Of a stretch of 64,000 nucleotides of DNA, positions 24,435 to 33,334 are shown piece by piece. A program made the position numbers and the translations under genes. The DNA comes from Streptomyces sp. NBC_01142 (GTDB taxonomy: Bacteria > Actinomycetota > Actinomycetes > Streptomycetales > Streptomycetaceae), in assembly GCF_026341125.1 (NCBI RefSeq), contig NZ_JAPEOR010000002.1, forward strand, positions 1,674,001 to 1,738,000, given 5' to 3'. How positions within the stretch are numbered: position 1 is the first letter of the stretch; each line of letters begins with the position of its first letter. The notes under the pieces are model-generated. The model was given only the letters and a program-made list of their open reading frames with translations, had not been told where the DNA came from and did no database searches.

Positions 24435-27371
24435 GTGCGGCTCGGGCGCAGGAGGCGAACGGCCACGGCGGTCGCTGTCGCCGTCATCGGCAGTCTGCTC
24501 GGCGGCGCGCAGGGGGCGGTCGCCGAGCCCGGCGACCCGGGCTCCCCCGCCACCACGGCGCAGGACCCCGAGGACGAGGCCGCGCTGCCCTCCGTATGGC
24601 CGCGCCCGCAGACGCTGCGCGCGGCGGGATCGCCGGTGCCGCTGGGTGCGGAGGCGACCCTCGTCGCGGACCCGGGCGCCGATCCGTATGCCGTGGAGCA
24701 GCTGAAGGAGCTGTTGCGTGCATCCGGCGTACGGACCGTGCACACCGCGCTGCCCGGCCGCGGGCCCGTCCTGCACCTCGGCGGTACGGGCGCGCAGGAC
24801 GCGCTGCGCGCCCTGCGCGCACCCGACCGGACCGACCTGCCCTCCGGCGGGTACCGGCTCGCGGTGGGCCGCGTCGGCGGCCGCGACACGGTCGCACTCG
24901 ACGGCGTCGGCGAGGACGGGCTGTTCCACGGCGTCCAGACCCTGCGCCAGCTGACAGTGCGGCAGGGCGAGCGGCCGACCGTCGCGGGAGTTCTCGTACG
25001 CGACTGGCCCGGCACCGCCGTACGCGGCATGACGGAAGGCTTCTACGGACAGCCGTGGAGCCGTCAGCAGCGGCTGGCGCAGCTCGACTTCATGGGGCGT
25101 ACGAAGCAGAACCGCTATCTGTACGCACCCGGCGACGACGCCTTCCGGCAGGCCCGCTGGCGCGACCCCTACCCCCCGGCCCAGCGCGCCGAGTTCCGTG
25201 AGCTCGCGGAGCGCGCCCGCGCCAACCACGTCACCGTCGCCTGGGCCGTCGCGCCCGCGCAGTCGATGTGTCTGGCCGACGACGGTGACGTCAAGGCACT
25301 GAAGCGCAAGATCGACGCGATGTGGGCGCTGGGCGTACGCGCCTTCCAGCTGCAGTTCCAGGACGTCAGCTACAGCGAGTGGCACTGCGACAAGGACGCG
25401 GACGTCTTCGGCTCGGGCCCGGAGGCGGCAGCCAGGGCACAGGCGCGCCTGGCCGGCGAGGTGGCCCAGCATCTGGCGGACCGGCATCCGGGCGCCGAGC
25501 CGCTCACCGTGATGCCGACGGAGTACTACCAGGACGGCGTCACCGACTACCGGCGGGCGCTCGCGAAGGAGCTGGACGGCCGCGTCCAGGTGGCGTGGAC
25601 GGGTGTCGGGGTGGTGCCGCGCACCATCACAGGACGCGAACTGGCCGGGGCCCGCGAGGCGTTCGGGCACCCGCTGGTCACCATGGACAACTACCCGGTC
25701 AACGACTACGCCCAGGACCGCATCTTCCTCGGCCCGTACACGGGCCGGGAGCCGGCCGTCGCGTCCGGCTCCGCCGCGCTGCTCGCCAATGCCATGGAGC
25801 AGGCATCCGCCTCCCGTATCCCGCTGTTCACCGCCGCCGACTACGCCTGGAACCCCAAGGGGTACCGACCCCAGGAGTCCTGGCAGGCCGCCATCGAGGA
25901 CCTCTCGGGCGGCGACCCGAAGACCCGCGAGGCGCTGCGCGCGCTGGCCGGCAACCACTCCTCCTCCATCCTCAGCCCCGACGAGTCCGGGTATCTGCAG
26001 CCCCTGCTGAAGGAGTTCTGGCGGTCCCGTACGACCACGGACGCGGCGGCCAGGGACCGGGCGGCGGCCTCGCTGCGCGCCGCGTTCACCGTGATGCGGG
26101 AGGCGCCGCAGCGGCTGAAGCAGACCGCGGAGGGCACTCTCGACGACGAAGTACGGCCGTGGCTGGAACAGTTGGCGCGGTACGGCCGGGCCGGCGAGCT
26201 CTGCGTGGACATGCTCCAGGCGCAGGGGCGCGGCGACGGCGAGGCGGCCTGGCGGGCCTCGCTGGCTCTGGAGCCGCTGCGCGGCGCCCTCAAGGAGAGC
26301 CGGGCCACGGTCGGCAAGGGCGTACTGAACCCGTTCCTGGACCGGTCCGCGAAGGAGTCCGCGGCGTGGACGGGCGCGGACCGCGTCGGGGACACGGCAG
26401 GCGAGGACACCGTGTGGCTGGACCGGGCCCGGCCCGTCACGGCGGTGACCGCGATGACCCGGCCCGCGAGCGGCGCCACGGGCTCCGGGGGCCGACTGGA
26501 GGCGCACGTCCCGGGCGAGGGCTGGCGCGCGCTCGGCCCCCTGTCGGCGAGCGGCTGGACCCAGAGCGACACCAAGGGCCTGCGGGTCGACGCGGTGCGG
26601 GTCGCCTCGGCAGGCGCCGAGCCCGTCGCCGTACGTTCCGTGGTGCCCTGGTTCGCGGACGAGCCGCCCGCCGGCCTCGATCTCGTCCGCGGCGAGACGA
26701 GCGCGGAGATCGGCGGCGACCCGCAGCGCGCGGGTGTCCGGCTGACGGCGCAGCGCCCCGGCGAGGTGCGCGGCGCGATCACCGCGAAGGCCCCTGCGGG
26801 GATCAAGGTGACGGTGCCGAAGCAGACGACGGTGCCGCGCGGGCTGCATACGACCGTGCCGGTCGAGGTCTCCGTCCCCGCGGACACGCCTGCCGGCGAG
26901 TACCGGGTGCCGCTCACTTTCGCCGGCCAGGAGCGCACGCTCACGGTGCGTGCCTATCCGCGCACGGCAGGCCCCGATCTCGCGCGCACCGTCGGCGCGA
27001 AGGCCTCCTCGTCCGGGGACGAGACGCCCGACTTCCCGGCGGCGGCGGCGATCGACACCGATACCGGGACCCGCTGGTCCTCGCCGGTCGACGACGGCGC
27101 CTGGTGGCAGCTGGAGCTGGCACGGCCCACCCGGGTGGGCCAGGTGGTGCTGCACTGGCAGGACGCGTACGCGAGGCAGTACCGCATCCAGGTCTCCGCC
27201 GACGGCCGCACCTGGCGCACGGCGGCGACGGTGCGGGACGGCAAGGGCGGACGCGAGGCGGTGCGCATGGACGCGAAGGACGCCCGCTTCATCCGCGTCC
27301 AGGGCGAGGCGCGCGCCACCGAGTACGGGTACTCGCTCTGGTCGGTGGAGGCCTACGCCGTCGCGGAGTGA
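24435..27371 (+). CDS. Secreted GH84-like beta-N-acetylglucosaminidase with C-terminal F5/8 type C domain
   Basis: A 978-residue exported protein. [29 protein letters not shown] is a Sec signal. A GH20b/GH84-type N-domain (LPSVWPRPQTLRAAGSPVPLG) is followed by the PF07555-type catalytic barrel starting RGMTEGFYGQPWS. The catalytic strand reads LQFQDVSYSEWH with Gln309-Asp310 where canonical GH84 enzymes have Asp-Asp. A helical domain, an NEW3/galactose-binding-like beta region and a C-terminal discoidin fold (about 895-978, WWQLELARPTRVGQVVLHWQ) follow. It probably acts on GlcNAc-containing extracellular glycans. GTG 24435 follows GAGGGG; the open frame from 24276 lacks a start signal. Confidence 0.85.
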   Translation: MRLGRRRRTATAVAVAVIGSLLGGAQGAVAEPGDPGSPATTAQDPEDEAALPSVWPRPQTLRAAGSPVPLGAEATLVADPGADPYAVEQLKELLRASGVRTVHTALPGRGPVLHLGGTGAQDALRALRAPDRTDLPSGGYRLAVGRVGGRDTVALDGVGEDGLFHGVQTLRQLTVRQGERPTVAGVLVRDWPGTAVRGMTEGFYGQPWSRQQRLAQLDFMGRTKQNRYLYAPGDDAFRQARWRDPYPPAQRAEFRELAERARANHVTVAWAVAPAQSMCLADDGDVKALKRKIDAMWALGVRAFQLQFQDVSYSEWHCDKDADVFGSGPEAAARAQARLAGEVAQHLADRHPGAEPLTVMPTEYYQDGVTDYRRALAKELDGRVQVAWTGVGVVPRTITGRELAGAREAFGHPLVTMDNYPVNDYAQDRIFLGPYTGREPAVASGSAALLANAMEQASASRIPLFTAADYAWNPKGYRPQESWQAAIEDLSGGDPKTREALRALAGNHSSSILSPDESGYLQPLLKEFWRSRTTTDAAARDRAAASLRAAFTVMREAPQRLKQTAEGTLDDEVRPWLEQLARYGRAGELCVDMLQAQGRGDGEAAWRASLALEPLRGALKESRATVGKGVLNPFLDRSAKESAAWTGADRVGDTAGEDTVWLDRARPVTAVTAMTRPASGATGSGGRLEAHVPGEGWRALGPLSASGWTQSDTKGLRVDAVRVASAGAEPVAVRSVVPWFADEPPAGLDLVRGETSAEIGGDPQRAGVRLTAQRPGEVRGAITAKAPAGIKVTVPKQTTVPRGLHTTVPVEVSVPADTPAGEYRVPLTFAGQERTLTVRAYPRTAGPDLARTVGAKASSSGDETPDFPAAAAIDTDTGTRWSSPVDDGAWWQLELARPTRVGQVVLHWQDAYARQYRIQVSADGRTWRTAATVRDGKGGREAVRMDAKDARFIRVQGEARATEYGYSLWSVEAYAVAE

Positions 27372-27394
27372 GCCGTGCTCCGGGCACCGCAGCC

Positions 27395-27472
27395 CCCGGC
27401 TCCCAAGCCCCCGGGCCGCGCCACGCCTCCACCCCGGCTCCCAAGCCCCCGGGCCGCGCCACGCCTCCACCC
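27395..27472. repeat. 38-bp tandem duplication downstream of the glycosidase
   Basis: Two near-identical copies, each containing CGGCTCCCAAGCCCCCGGGC and continuing CGCGCCACGCCTCCACCC, sit directly after the GH84-like gene. Weaker GAGTGARCCGA repeats resembling the gene's stop region recur at about 27478 and 27574. Confidence 0.85.
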
Positions 27473-27649
27473 CGCGGCGAGTGAACCGAGGCGCGCGCGA
27501 CCGTCGACCGTCTCGTGAGCGCCCGGGCACACCGGAGCCCGCGCCCCGCCTTTGCCCGCCCCGCGCCCCTCGGCGAGTGAGCCGAAGGGCGCGGTCGACC
27601 GTCGACACACGCTCAACGCGCCCGGAGGCGAACCGGGCCCTCAAAAGAA

Positions 27650-27672
27650 GGGCCCCAAAAAGAAGGGGCCCC
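27650..27672. terminator. Hairpin after the HNH gene
   Basis: GGGCCCC (27650-27656) pairs with GGGGCCC (27665-27671) around AAAAAGAA. Read on the HNH strand it is followed by TTCTTTT, giving a rare T-rich tail for this genome. Confidence 0.65.
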
Positions 27673-27676
27673 GATC

Positions 27677-28213
27677 TCAGGCGGAGATGCCGTCGATCCG
27701 GGCCATCGCGTCTTCCGCGCCGAACGGCTGCAGGTAGGGCAGCCAGCGCGGATCCCTATGCCCGGTCCCGATGATGCGCCACGCGAGCCCGCTCGGCGGG
27801 GCGGGATGATGGCGCAGCCGCCACCCCAGCTCTCGCAGATGCCGGTCCGCCTTGACGTGGTTGCAGCGGCGACAGGCCGCGACCACGTTGTCCCAGACAT
27901 GCTGCCCGCCACGGCTGCGTGGAACGACATGGTCGACGCTGGTTGCGACGCCACCGCAGTACATACAGCGCCCGCCGTCTCGGGCGAAGAGCGCTTTGCG
28001 GGTGAGGGGAACGGGCCCCCGGTAGGGGACCCGCACGAACCGCTTCAGCCGTACGACGCTGGGTGCGGCGATGACGCGGGTCGCGCTGTGCATGAAGGCG
28101 CCGGATTCCTCGAGGCAGAGAGCCTTGTTCTCCAGGACGAGGATGAGCGCGCGGCGAAGCGGTACGACGCCGAGGGGCTCGTACGACGCATTGAGGACCA
28201 GGACGTGCGGCAC
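27677..28213 (-). CDS. HNH endonuclease family protein
   Basis: A 178-residue protein widely conserved in actinobacteria. VLVLNASYEPLGVVPLRRALILVLENKA is the family N-terminus. The HNH domain has zinc-binding CMYCGG and CRRCNH pairs flanking SVDHVVPRSRGGQHVWDNVVAAC, with catalytic His in VDHV and Asn in WDN. GTG 28213 has AAGGAGG eight bases ahead. Its cellular role is not established; this lineage is not known to be mobile, and no restriction-modification partner is adjacent. It is divergent from an MscS channel gene. Confidence 0.92.
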   Translation of the reverse strand: MPHVLVLNASYEPLGVVPLRRALILVLENKALCLEESGAFMHSATRVIAAPSVVRLKRFVRVPYRGPVPLTRKALFARDGGRCMYCGGVATSVDHVVPRSRGGQHVWDNVVAACRRCNHVKADRHLRELGWRLRHHPAPPSGLAWRIIGTGHRDPRWLPYLQPFGAEDAMARIDGISA

Positions 28214-28466
28214 GGTGGATGCCTCCTTGTACGCCGGCGGCGCGTGGCTCGCGCCGGGACGATCTGCTTCTCAGTGTCTCCTCATGCCAGGTCCGAGCGC
28301 CACCACGTGCAGGTAACGGGCTCGAGGTGTTTTACAGCACACTCTTTCCACCTCTCTCCTTCAGTCCCAGGTGAGCCTTCTCTCTCCCTCGGGCATCGCA
28401 ACGGAGCACACGGGATGCCCCGTTAGGGTGGTTGGTCCGACGTCGTAATGCCTGGAGGTTCCCACC

Positions 28467-29531
28467 GTGTCCTGGTCCGCCCTCATGGCTGCCGCCCCGT
28501 CACCCGGGCCCGGCTCGCTCGACGAGGCCGCCCAGCAGGCCGGCGATGCCGCGGGCTGGGTGGAGGAGAACTGGTCCACCTGGCTGAACACCGGCCTGCG
28601 CATCCTGCTCATCCTGATCATCGCGATCCTGCTGCGCATCGCCATCCGGCGCACGCTCACCAAGCTGATAGAGCGGATGAACCGCTCCGCCCAGGCCGTC
28701 GAGGGCACCGCGCTCGGCGGGCTGCTGGTCAACGCCGAGCGGCGGCGCCAGCGCTCGGAAGCCATCGGATCCGTGCTGCGGTCCGTCGCCTCCTTCGTGA
28801 TTCTCGGCACGGCCGGGCTGATGATCCTGGGCGCGTTCCAGATCAATCTGGCTCCGCTGCTGGCGTCCGCGGGTGTGGCCGGTGTGGCGCTCGGCTTCGG
28901 CGCGCGCAATCTCGTCACCGACTTCCTCTCCGGCGTCTTCATGATCCTCGAGGACCAGTACGGCGTCGGTGACTCCGTCGACGCGGGCGTCGCCTCCGGT
29001 GAGGTGATCGAGGTCGGCCTGCGGGTGACCAAGCTGCGCGGCGACAACGGCGAGATCTGGTACGTACGCAATGGCGAGGTCAAGCGGATCGGCAACCTCA
29101 GCCAGGGCTGGGCGACGGCCACCGTCGACGTGATGGTCCGCTCGTCGGAGAACCTGGACCAGGTCCGCAGCGTGATCAACGAGGTCGCGGACGATCTGGC
29201 GAAGGCCGAGCCGTGGAACGAGCAGCTGTGGGGCCCGGTCGAGGTGCTGGGGCTCAACGAGGTGCTGCTGGACTCGATGACCGTACGGATCGCGGCGAAG
29301 ACGATGCCGGGCAAGGCGATCGGGGTGGAGCGGGAGCTGCGCTGGCGGATCAAGCTGGCGTTCGACGCGGCGGGGATACGGATCGTCGGCGGTCTGCCGG
29401 CCGCGGCCGAGGAGGCCCCGTCGACCGACCCGACGGCCGGTATGTCGGCCCCGTCCGCGCTTGCCAGCCCCACCTCGCCCCAGTCGCTGGCGGCGTCTCC
29501 GATCCCCGCCCCGACGGCTCTTTCGAAGTAG
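28467..29531 (+). CDS. Small-conductance mechanosensitive channel (MscS family)
   Basis: A 354-residue inner-membrane channel that opens on membrane tension to relieve hypo-osmotic shock. TM1 is LRILLILIIAILLRIAI and TM2 VASFVILGTAGLMILGAF. Pore helix TM3 is LLASAGVAGVALGFGARNLVTDFLSG with the Ala/Gly packing of MscS, followed by the beta-domain (EDQYGVGDSVDAGVASGEV, KLRGDNGEIWYVRNGEV) and the alpha-beta cytoplasmic cage. The C-terminus ends in a Pro/Ser/Ala tail. GGAGG eight bases before GTG 28467 fixes the start. A strong hairpin separates it from the csn operon. Confidence 0.95.
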   Translation: MSWSALMAAAPSPGPGSLDEAAQQAGDAAGWVEENWSTWLNTGLRILLILIIAILLRIAIRRTLTKLIERMNRSAQAVEGTALGGLLVNAERRRQRSEAIGSVLRSVASFVILGTAGLMILGAFQINLAPLLASAGVAGVALGFGARNLVTDFLSGVFMILEDQYGVGDSVDAGVASGEVIEVGLRVTKLRGDNGEIWYVRNGEVKRIGNLSQGWATATVDVMVRSSENLDQVRSVINEVADDLAKAEPWNEQLWGPVEVLGLNEVLLDSMTVRIAAKTMPGKAIGVERELRWRIKLAFDAAGIRIVGGLPAAAEEAPSTDPTAGMSAPSALASPTSPQSLAASPIPAPTALSK

Positions 29532-29557
29532 CGGATTCGGCCCATCGCACACACGCA

Positions 29558-29595
29558 GCGCCCCCCAGGTAACGCTTTGGTTGCCTAGGGGGCGC
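29558..29595 (+). terminator. Terminator between the MscS gene and the csn operon
   Basis: GCGCCCCCCAGGTAAC (29558-29573) pairs with GTTGCCTAGGGGGCGC (29580-29595) with one C-A mismatch and one G-T pair. It ends seven bases before the csnR -35 box. Confidence 0.85.
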
Positions 29596-29601
29596 TTGCC
29601 A

Positions 29602-29631
29602 TTGACGGCCCCCCGGCGTGCGGCCTACGTT
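29602..29631 (+). promoter_or_regulatory. csnR operon promoter
   Basis: TTGACG (29602-29607), an 18-base spacer and TACGTT (29626-29631). The predicted start site lies near 29638, just upstream of the operator. Confidence 0.6.
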
Positions 29632-29643
29632 CCTCCCACCGAA

Positions 29644-29658
29644 TAGGAAACTTTCCTA
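29644..29658. promoter_or_regulatory. CsnR-type operator palindrome
   Basis: TAGGAAA-C-TTTCCTA is a perfect 15-bp palindrome immediately downstream of the predicted transcription start. CsnR of Streptomyces is known to bind an AGGAAA/TTTCCT-type palindrome at csnR and csnA. Placement argues for autorepression of the whole operon. Confidence 0.8.
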
Positions 29659-29708
29659 ACAGTGCAGTGGGGAAGTGAGCAGCAAGCCGAAGGGCAGGTG
29701 CATCCGCC

Positions 29709-30953
29709 GTGGCCGGAACCACACCCGGGACACCCGGGACACCCGGAACGGCAGCAGGAACCACACCCGGTACGCCGCGGGTGCTGCGCGCCATGAACGA
29801 CCGTGCCGCGCTCGATCTGCTGCTGGAGCACGGGCCGCTCTCCCGCACCAGGATCGGCAAGCTCACCGGGCTGTCCAAACCCACCGCCTCCCAGCTGCTG
29901 GCACGGCTGGAGGCCGCGGGCCTGGTCGTCGCCACCGGCACCACCGAGGGACGGCCAGGACCGAACGCACAGCTGTACGCCGTCAACGCGCGGGCCGCCT
30001 TCGCCGCCGGGCTCGATGTCACCCCGCAGCGCATCCGCGCCGCCGTCGCCGACATCACCGGCGCCACCGTCGGCGAGTTCGAGCTGCCGACCCCGGGGCG
30101 GCGCGCCGAGAGCGTCGTACGGCAGGTGACCGACGCGCTCGACGGCGCGGTGAAGGCCGCCGGAATCACCCGCTCGGACATCAACCGCCTGGTCATCGGC
30201 ACCCCCGGGGCGTTCGACCCGTCCACCGGGCGGCTGCGGTACGCCTCCCATCTGCCCGGCTGGCACTCCCCCACCCTGCTCGAGGAGCTGGCCGCGGTAC
30301 TGCCGATGCCCGTCGAGTACGAGAACGACGTCAACCTGGTAGCGGTCGCCGAGCAGCGCCTGGGAGCCGCGCACGGCCACGAGAACTTCGTGCTGCTGTG
30401 GAACGAGGAGGGCCTCGGCGCCGCCCTCGTCATCGGCGGCCGGCTGCACCGTGGCTTCACCGGCGGCGCCGGCGAGGTCGGCTTTCTGCCGGTCCCCGGC
30501 ACCCCGCTGGTGCGCCGGGTGACCAAGGCGAACAGCGGCGGCTTCCAGGAGCTGGCCGGTGCACAGGCGCTGCCCCGTCTCGCCCGGGAGCTCGGCGTGG
30601 AGGGCGTCGGCCACGGTCCGCACAGCGAGGTCGCCACCGCCCTGGTCTCCCGGGCGGCCGACGCCGACTCGGGGCCGTACCGGCGGCTGCTCGACGCGTA
30701 CGCGACGGGTCTCGCGACCGGTCTCGCCTCCATGGTCGCCGTCCTGGACCCCGAACTCGTCGTCCTGTCCGGTGAAGTGATCGCCGCGGGCGGGGAGCCG
30801 CTGCGGACGCGCGTGCAGGCCGAGCTCACCGAACTCGCCGCGTCCCGGCCGCGCCTGGTGCTCGGGTCGGTACGACAGCACCCGGTCCTGCGCGGGGCGC
30901 TGGAGAGCGCCCTGGCGACGACGCGGGACGACATCTTCGACACCTCCCGCTGA
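29709..30953 (+). CDS. csnR: ROK family repressor CsnR
   Basis: A 414-residue ROK regulator. A short Gly/Thr/Pro repeat tail is followed by a winged HTH (LDLLLEHGPLSRTRIGKLTGLSKPTASQLLARLEAAGLV). The sugar-kinase-like ROK domain begins at GLDVTPQRIRAAVADITG, with IGTPGAFDPSTGRLRYASHLPGW and GFTGGAGEVGFLPV as sugar-binding segments. The usual four-Cys zinc motif after GGAGEVG is absent. In S. lividans/coelicolor, CsnR represses chitosanase and chitosan-oligosaccharide uptake until glucosamine oligomers appear. The following five genes are co-oriented, and the operator lies in front of this gene. Confidence 0.88.
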   Translation: MAGTTPGTPGTPGTAAGTTPGTPRVLRAMNDRAALDLLLEHGPLSRTRIGKLTGLSKPTASQLLARLEAAGLVVATGTTEGRPGPNAQLYAVNARAAFAAGLDVTPQRIRAAVADITGATVGEFELPTPGRRAESVVRQVTDALDGAVKAAGITRSDINRLVIGTPGAFDPSTGRLRYASHLPGWHSPTLLEELAAVLPMPVEYENDVNLVAVAEQRLGAAHGHENFVLLWNEEGLGAALVIGGRLHRGFTGGAGEVGFLPVPGTPLVRRVTKANSGGFQELAGAQALPRLARELGVEGVGHGPHSEVATALVSRAADADSGPYRRLLDAYATGLATGLASMVAVLDPELVVLSGEVIAAGGEPLRTRVQAELTELAASRPRLVLGSVRQHPVLRGALESALATTRDDIFDTSR

Positions 30954-31046
30954 ACAGCCGGGTACCCCCTAGCCACCAGCCCGTCCCGCACCCCGATTCC
31001 CTCGTACGCCCCTCGCCCCCTCGATTCGTCACAGGGAGACACCGCC

Positions 31047-32384
31047 ATGCCCAGAATCCGCCGGAACACGGCTGTCGCGCTCGCGGCGACCGCCGCGATA
31101 TCCCTCTTCGCCCCGGCCTGTACGGGGTCGACGGAGAGCGGCGCCACGGACGATCCGAACGCCGGGACCACGCTCACCTTCTGGCACGGCTGGTCCGCGC
31201 CCGGCGAGGTCAAGGCGATCGAGGCGAACATCGAGGCGTTCGAGGACGCGTTCCCCCATATCAAGGTGAACGTCGTCAAGGGCATCACCGACGACAAGCT
31301 CAACCAGGCGCTGCGGGCGGGCGGTTCGAAGGCGCCGGATGTGGTCTCCTCCTTCACCACCGACAACGTGGGGCGCTTCTGCACCACCAACGCGCTGGCG
31401 GATCTGAAGCCCTTCCTGGAGAAGTCGAAGATCGACCCGGTCAAGACCTTCCTGCCCCCGATGGCCAAGTACACCGAGCACGAGGGCAGGCGCTGCACGG
31501 TGCCGCTGCTCGGGGACGCGTACGGCCTCTACTACAACAAGAAGGCCTTCGCCGAGGCGGGAATCACCGCGCCGCCCAAGACCCTCTCGGAGTTCGACAA
31601 GGCCGCCGAGAAGCTCACCAAGACCCAGGGCGACAGCTACCGGCAGCTCGGCTTCATGCCCAACTTCCAGGGGTACGAGACCACCTTCGAGCACTACGCC
31701 TCACAGTTCGGTGTGCAGTACTTCGACGGCTCCGGCAAGTCCAACCTCGCCTCGGACCCCGCCGCCACCAAGCTGTTCACCTGGCAGAAGAGCCTGGTCG
31801 ACAAGCTCGGCGGCTACAAGAAGCTGGAGAAGTTCCGTACCGGACTCGGTGACGAGTGGGGCCCCAGGCATCCCTTCCACACCGGCCAGGTCGCCATGCA
31901 GCTCGACGGCGAATGGCGAGGCAAGATGGCGGGGGACGCCAAGCTGGGCTTCGAGATCGGCGCGGCTCCCTTCCCGGTTCCGGACGACCAGGTCGCCGAC
32001 TACGGCAAGGGCTATCTGTCCGGCACCGTCCTGGGCATCGCCCGCATCAGCAAGAAGCAGAACGCCGCCTGGGAGCTGGTGAAGTACCTCTCCACCGACA
32101 CCGGCGCGGTCGTCTCCTTCGCCAACGCGATCCACAACGTGCCCTCCACGGTGGAGGCACTGAAGTCGCCGAAGCTCAACAACGACCCGCTGTACCGCAC
32201 GTTCGTGGACATCGCGCAGCACCCCAAGAGCGCCCACGCCCCGTCCTCGGTCAACGGCGGCGCGTTCCTGCTGACGGCCCAGGACCTCGGTGTGAAGTAC
32301 GAGGCCGGCCGTGAGAAGGACCTGGCCGGCGGGTTGAAGAAGACCGACACGCAGGTCGACAAGGACAACGAGCAGGCCGGCTGA
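31047..32384 (+). CDS. csnE: Sugar ABC transporter substrate-binding lipoprotein
   Basis: A 445-residue solute-binding protein of the SBP_bac_1 (cluster D/carbohydrate) type. The signal ends LFAPACTGS; Cys25 is the probable lipidated residue, although the lipobox APAC is atypical. LTFWHGWSAPGEVKAIEANIEAFE opens the mature domain, and AMQLDGEWRGKMAG and NAIHNVPSTVEALKS mark the sugar cleft. By operon it should capture glucosamine-containing (chitosan) oligosaccharides. GGGAG eight bases ahead sets ATG 31047. Its TGA overlaps the csnF ATG (TGATG). Confidence 0.9.
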   Translation: MPRIRRNTAVALAATAAISLFAPACTGSTESGATDDPNAGTTLTFWHGWSAPGEVKAIEANIEAFEDAFPHIKVNVVKGITDDKLNQALRAGGSKAPDVVSSFTTDNVGRFCTTNALADLKPFLEKSKIDPVKTFLPPMAKYTEHEGRRCTVPLLGDAYGLYYNKKAFAEAGITAPPKTLSEFDKAAEKLTKTQGDSYRQLGFMPNFQGYETTFEHYASQFGVQYFDGSGKSNLASDPAATKLFTWQKSLVDKLGGYKKLEKFRTGLGDEWGPRHPFHTGQVAMQLDGEWRGKMAGDAKLGFEIGAAPFPVPDDQVADYGKGYLSGTVLGIARISKKQNAAWELVKYLSTDTGAVVSFANAIHNVPSTVEALKSPKLNNDPLYRTFVDIAQHPKSAHAPSSVNGGAFLLTAQDLGVKYEAGREKDLAGGLKKTDTQVDKDNEQAG

Positions 32385-33331
32385 TGAGCACCGTCCACCC
32401 GGGGCTGAGGGCGAAGCGCAGAAAGGCGAACCTGCGCACCCTCGGTTTCCTCTCCCCCTGGCTGATCGGGTTCAGCGTCTTCTTCGCCTACCCGCTGATC
32501 TCGACCGTCTACTTCTCCTTCATGAAGTACGACGGGTTCGCCCCGCCGACGTGGGTGGGCCTGAAGAACTGGACCTATGTCTTCAGCGACTACCCCTTCT
32601 TCTGGCCGGCGCTGCGCAACACCCTCTGGCTGGTGCTGGTCATGGTGTCGCTGCGGGTGCTCTTCGGGCTCGGCATCGGCCTGCTGATCACGAAGATCAA
32701 GACGGGGGCGGGGCTCTTCCGGACCTTCTTCTATCTGCCGTACCTGGCCCCGCCGGTCGCCGCGACCATGTCGTTCGTCTTTCTGCTCAACCCCGGTACG
32801 GGACCGGCGAACACGGTCCTGAACGCGCTCGGGCTGCCGGAACCGGGCTGGTTCACCGATCCGAGCTGGTCGAAGCCTTCGCTGACGCTGCTCGCCCTGT
32901 GGGGCATCGGCGATCTGATGGTGATCTTCATGGCCGCGCTGCTCGACGTGCCGAAGGAGCAGTACGAGGCGGCGGAGCTGGACGGCGCCGGGCCCTGGCA
33001 CCGCTTCCGCTTCGTCACCCTGCCGAACATCTCGCCCATCGTGCTCTTCGCGGTGATCACCGGAGTGATCGCGACCATGCAGTACTACACCGAGCCACTG
33101 GTGGCGGCCAAGGTCGCGAGCGGTGTGATCGGCGGCTCGGGCCAGCAGTTCGAGCCGGGCTATCCGGACAGGACCACCCTGACCGTCCCGCAGATCGTCT
33201 ACAACCTCGGGTTCCAGCGGTTCGACACCGGTGCGGCCTGTGTGGTGGCTCTGGTGCTGTTCGCCCTGGCCATGACGTTCACGGCAGTCCTGATGCGGCG
33301 GCGCTCCGGCTTCATGACGGCGGAGGACTGA
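32384..33331 (+). CDS. csnF: Sugar ABC transporter permease
   Basis: A 315-residue MalF-type permease with about six helices. LGFLSPWLIGFSVFFAYPLISTVYFSF is the first helix and WVGLKNWTYVF the conserved periplasmic segment. EAAELDGAGPWHRFRFVTLPNISP is the EAA loop that contacts the ATPase. No ATPase gene lies in the operon; Streptomyces carbohydrate importers commonly share the MsiK ATPase encoded elsewhere. Its start overlaps the csnE stop by one base and csnG follows after three. Confidence 0.92.
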   Translation: MSTVHPGLRAKRRKANLRTLGFLSPWLIGFSVFFAYPLISTVYFSFMKYDGFAPPTWVGLKNWTYVFSDYPFFWPALRNTLWLVLVMVSLRVLFGLGIGLLITKIKTGAGLFRTFFYLPYLAPPVAATMSFVFLLNPGTGPANTVLNALGLPEPGWFTDPSWSKPSLTLLALWGIGDLMVIFMAALLDVPKEQYEAAELDGAGPWHRFRFVTLPNISPIVLFAVITGVIATMQYYTEPLVAAKVASGVIGGSGQQFEPGYPDRTTLTVPQIVYNLGFQRFDTGAACVVALVLFALAMTFTAVLMRRRSGFMTAED

Positions 33332-33334
33332 TCC

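Noticed and set aside
24321..27644. 1,107-codon open frame antisense to the GH84-like gene
   Set aside because: Arg/Gly/Ala-rich shadow without domains; the sense strand has signal, barrel and discoidin domain.
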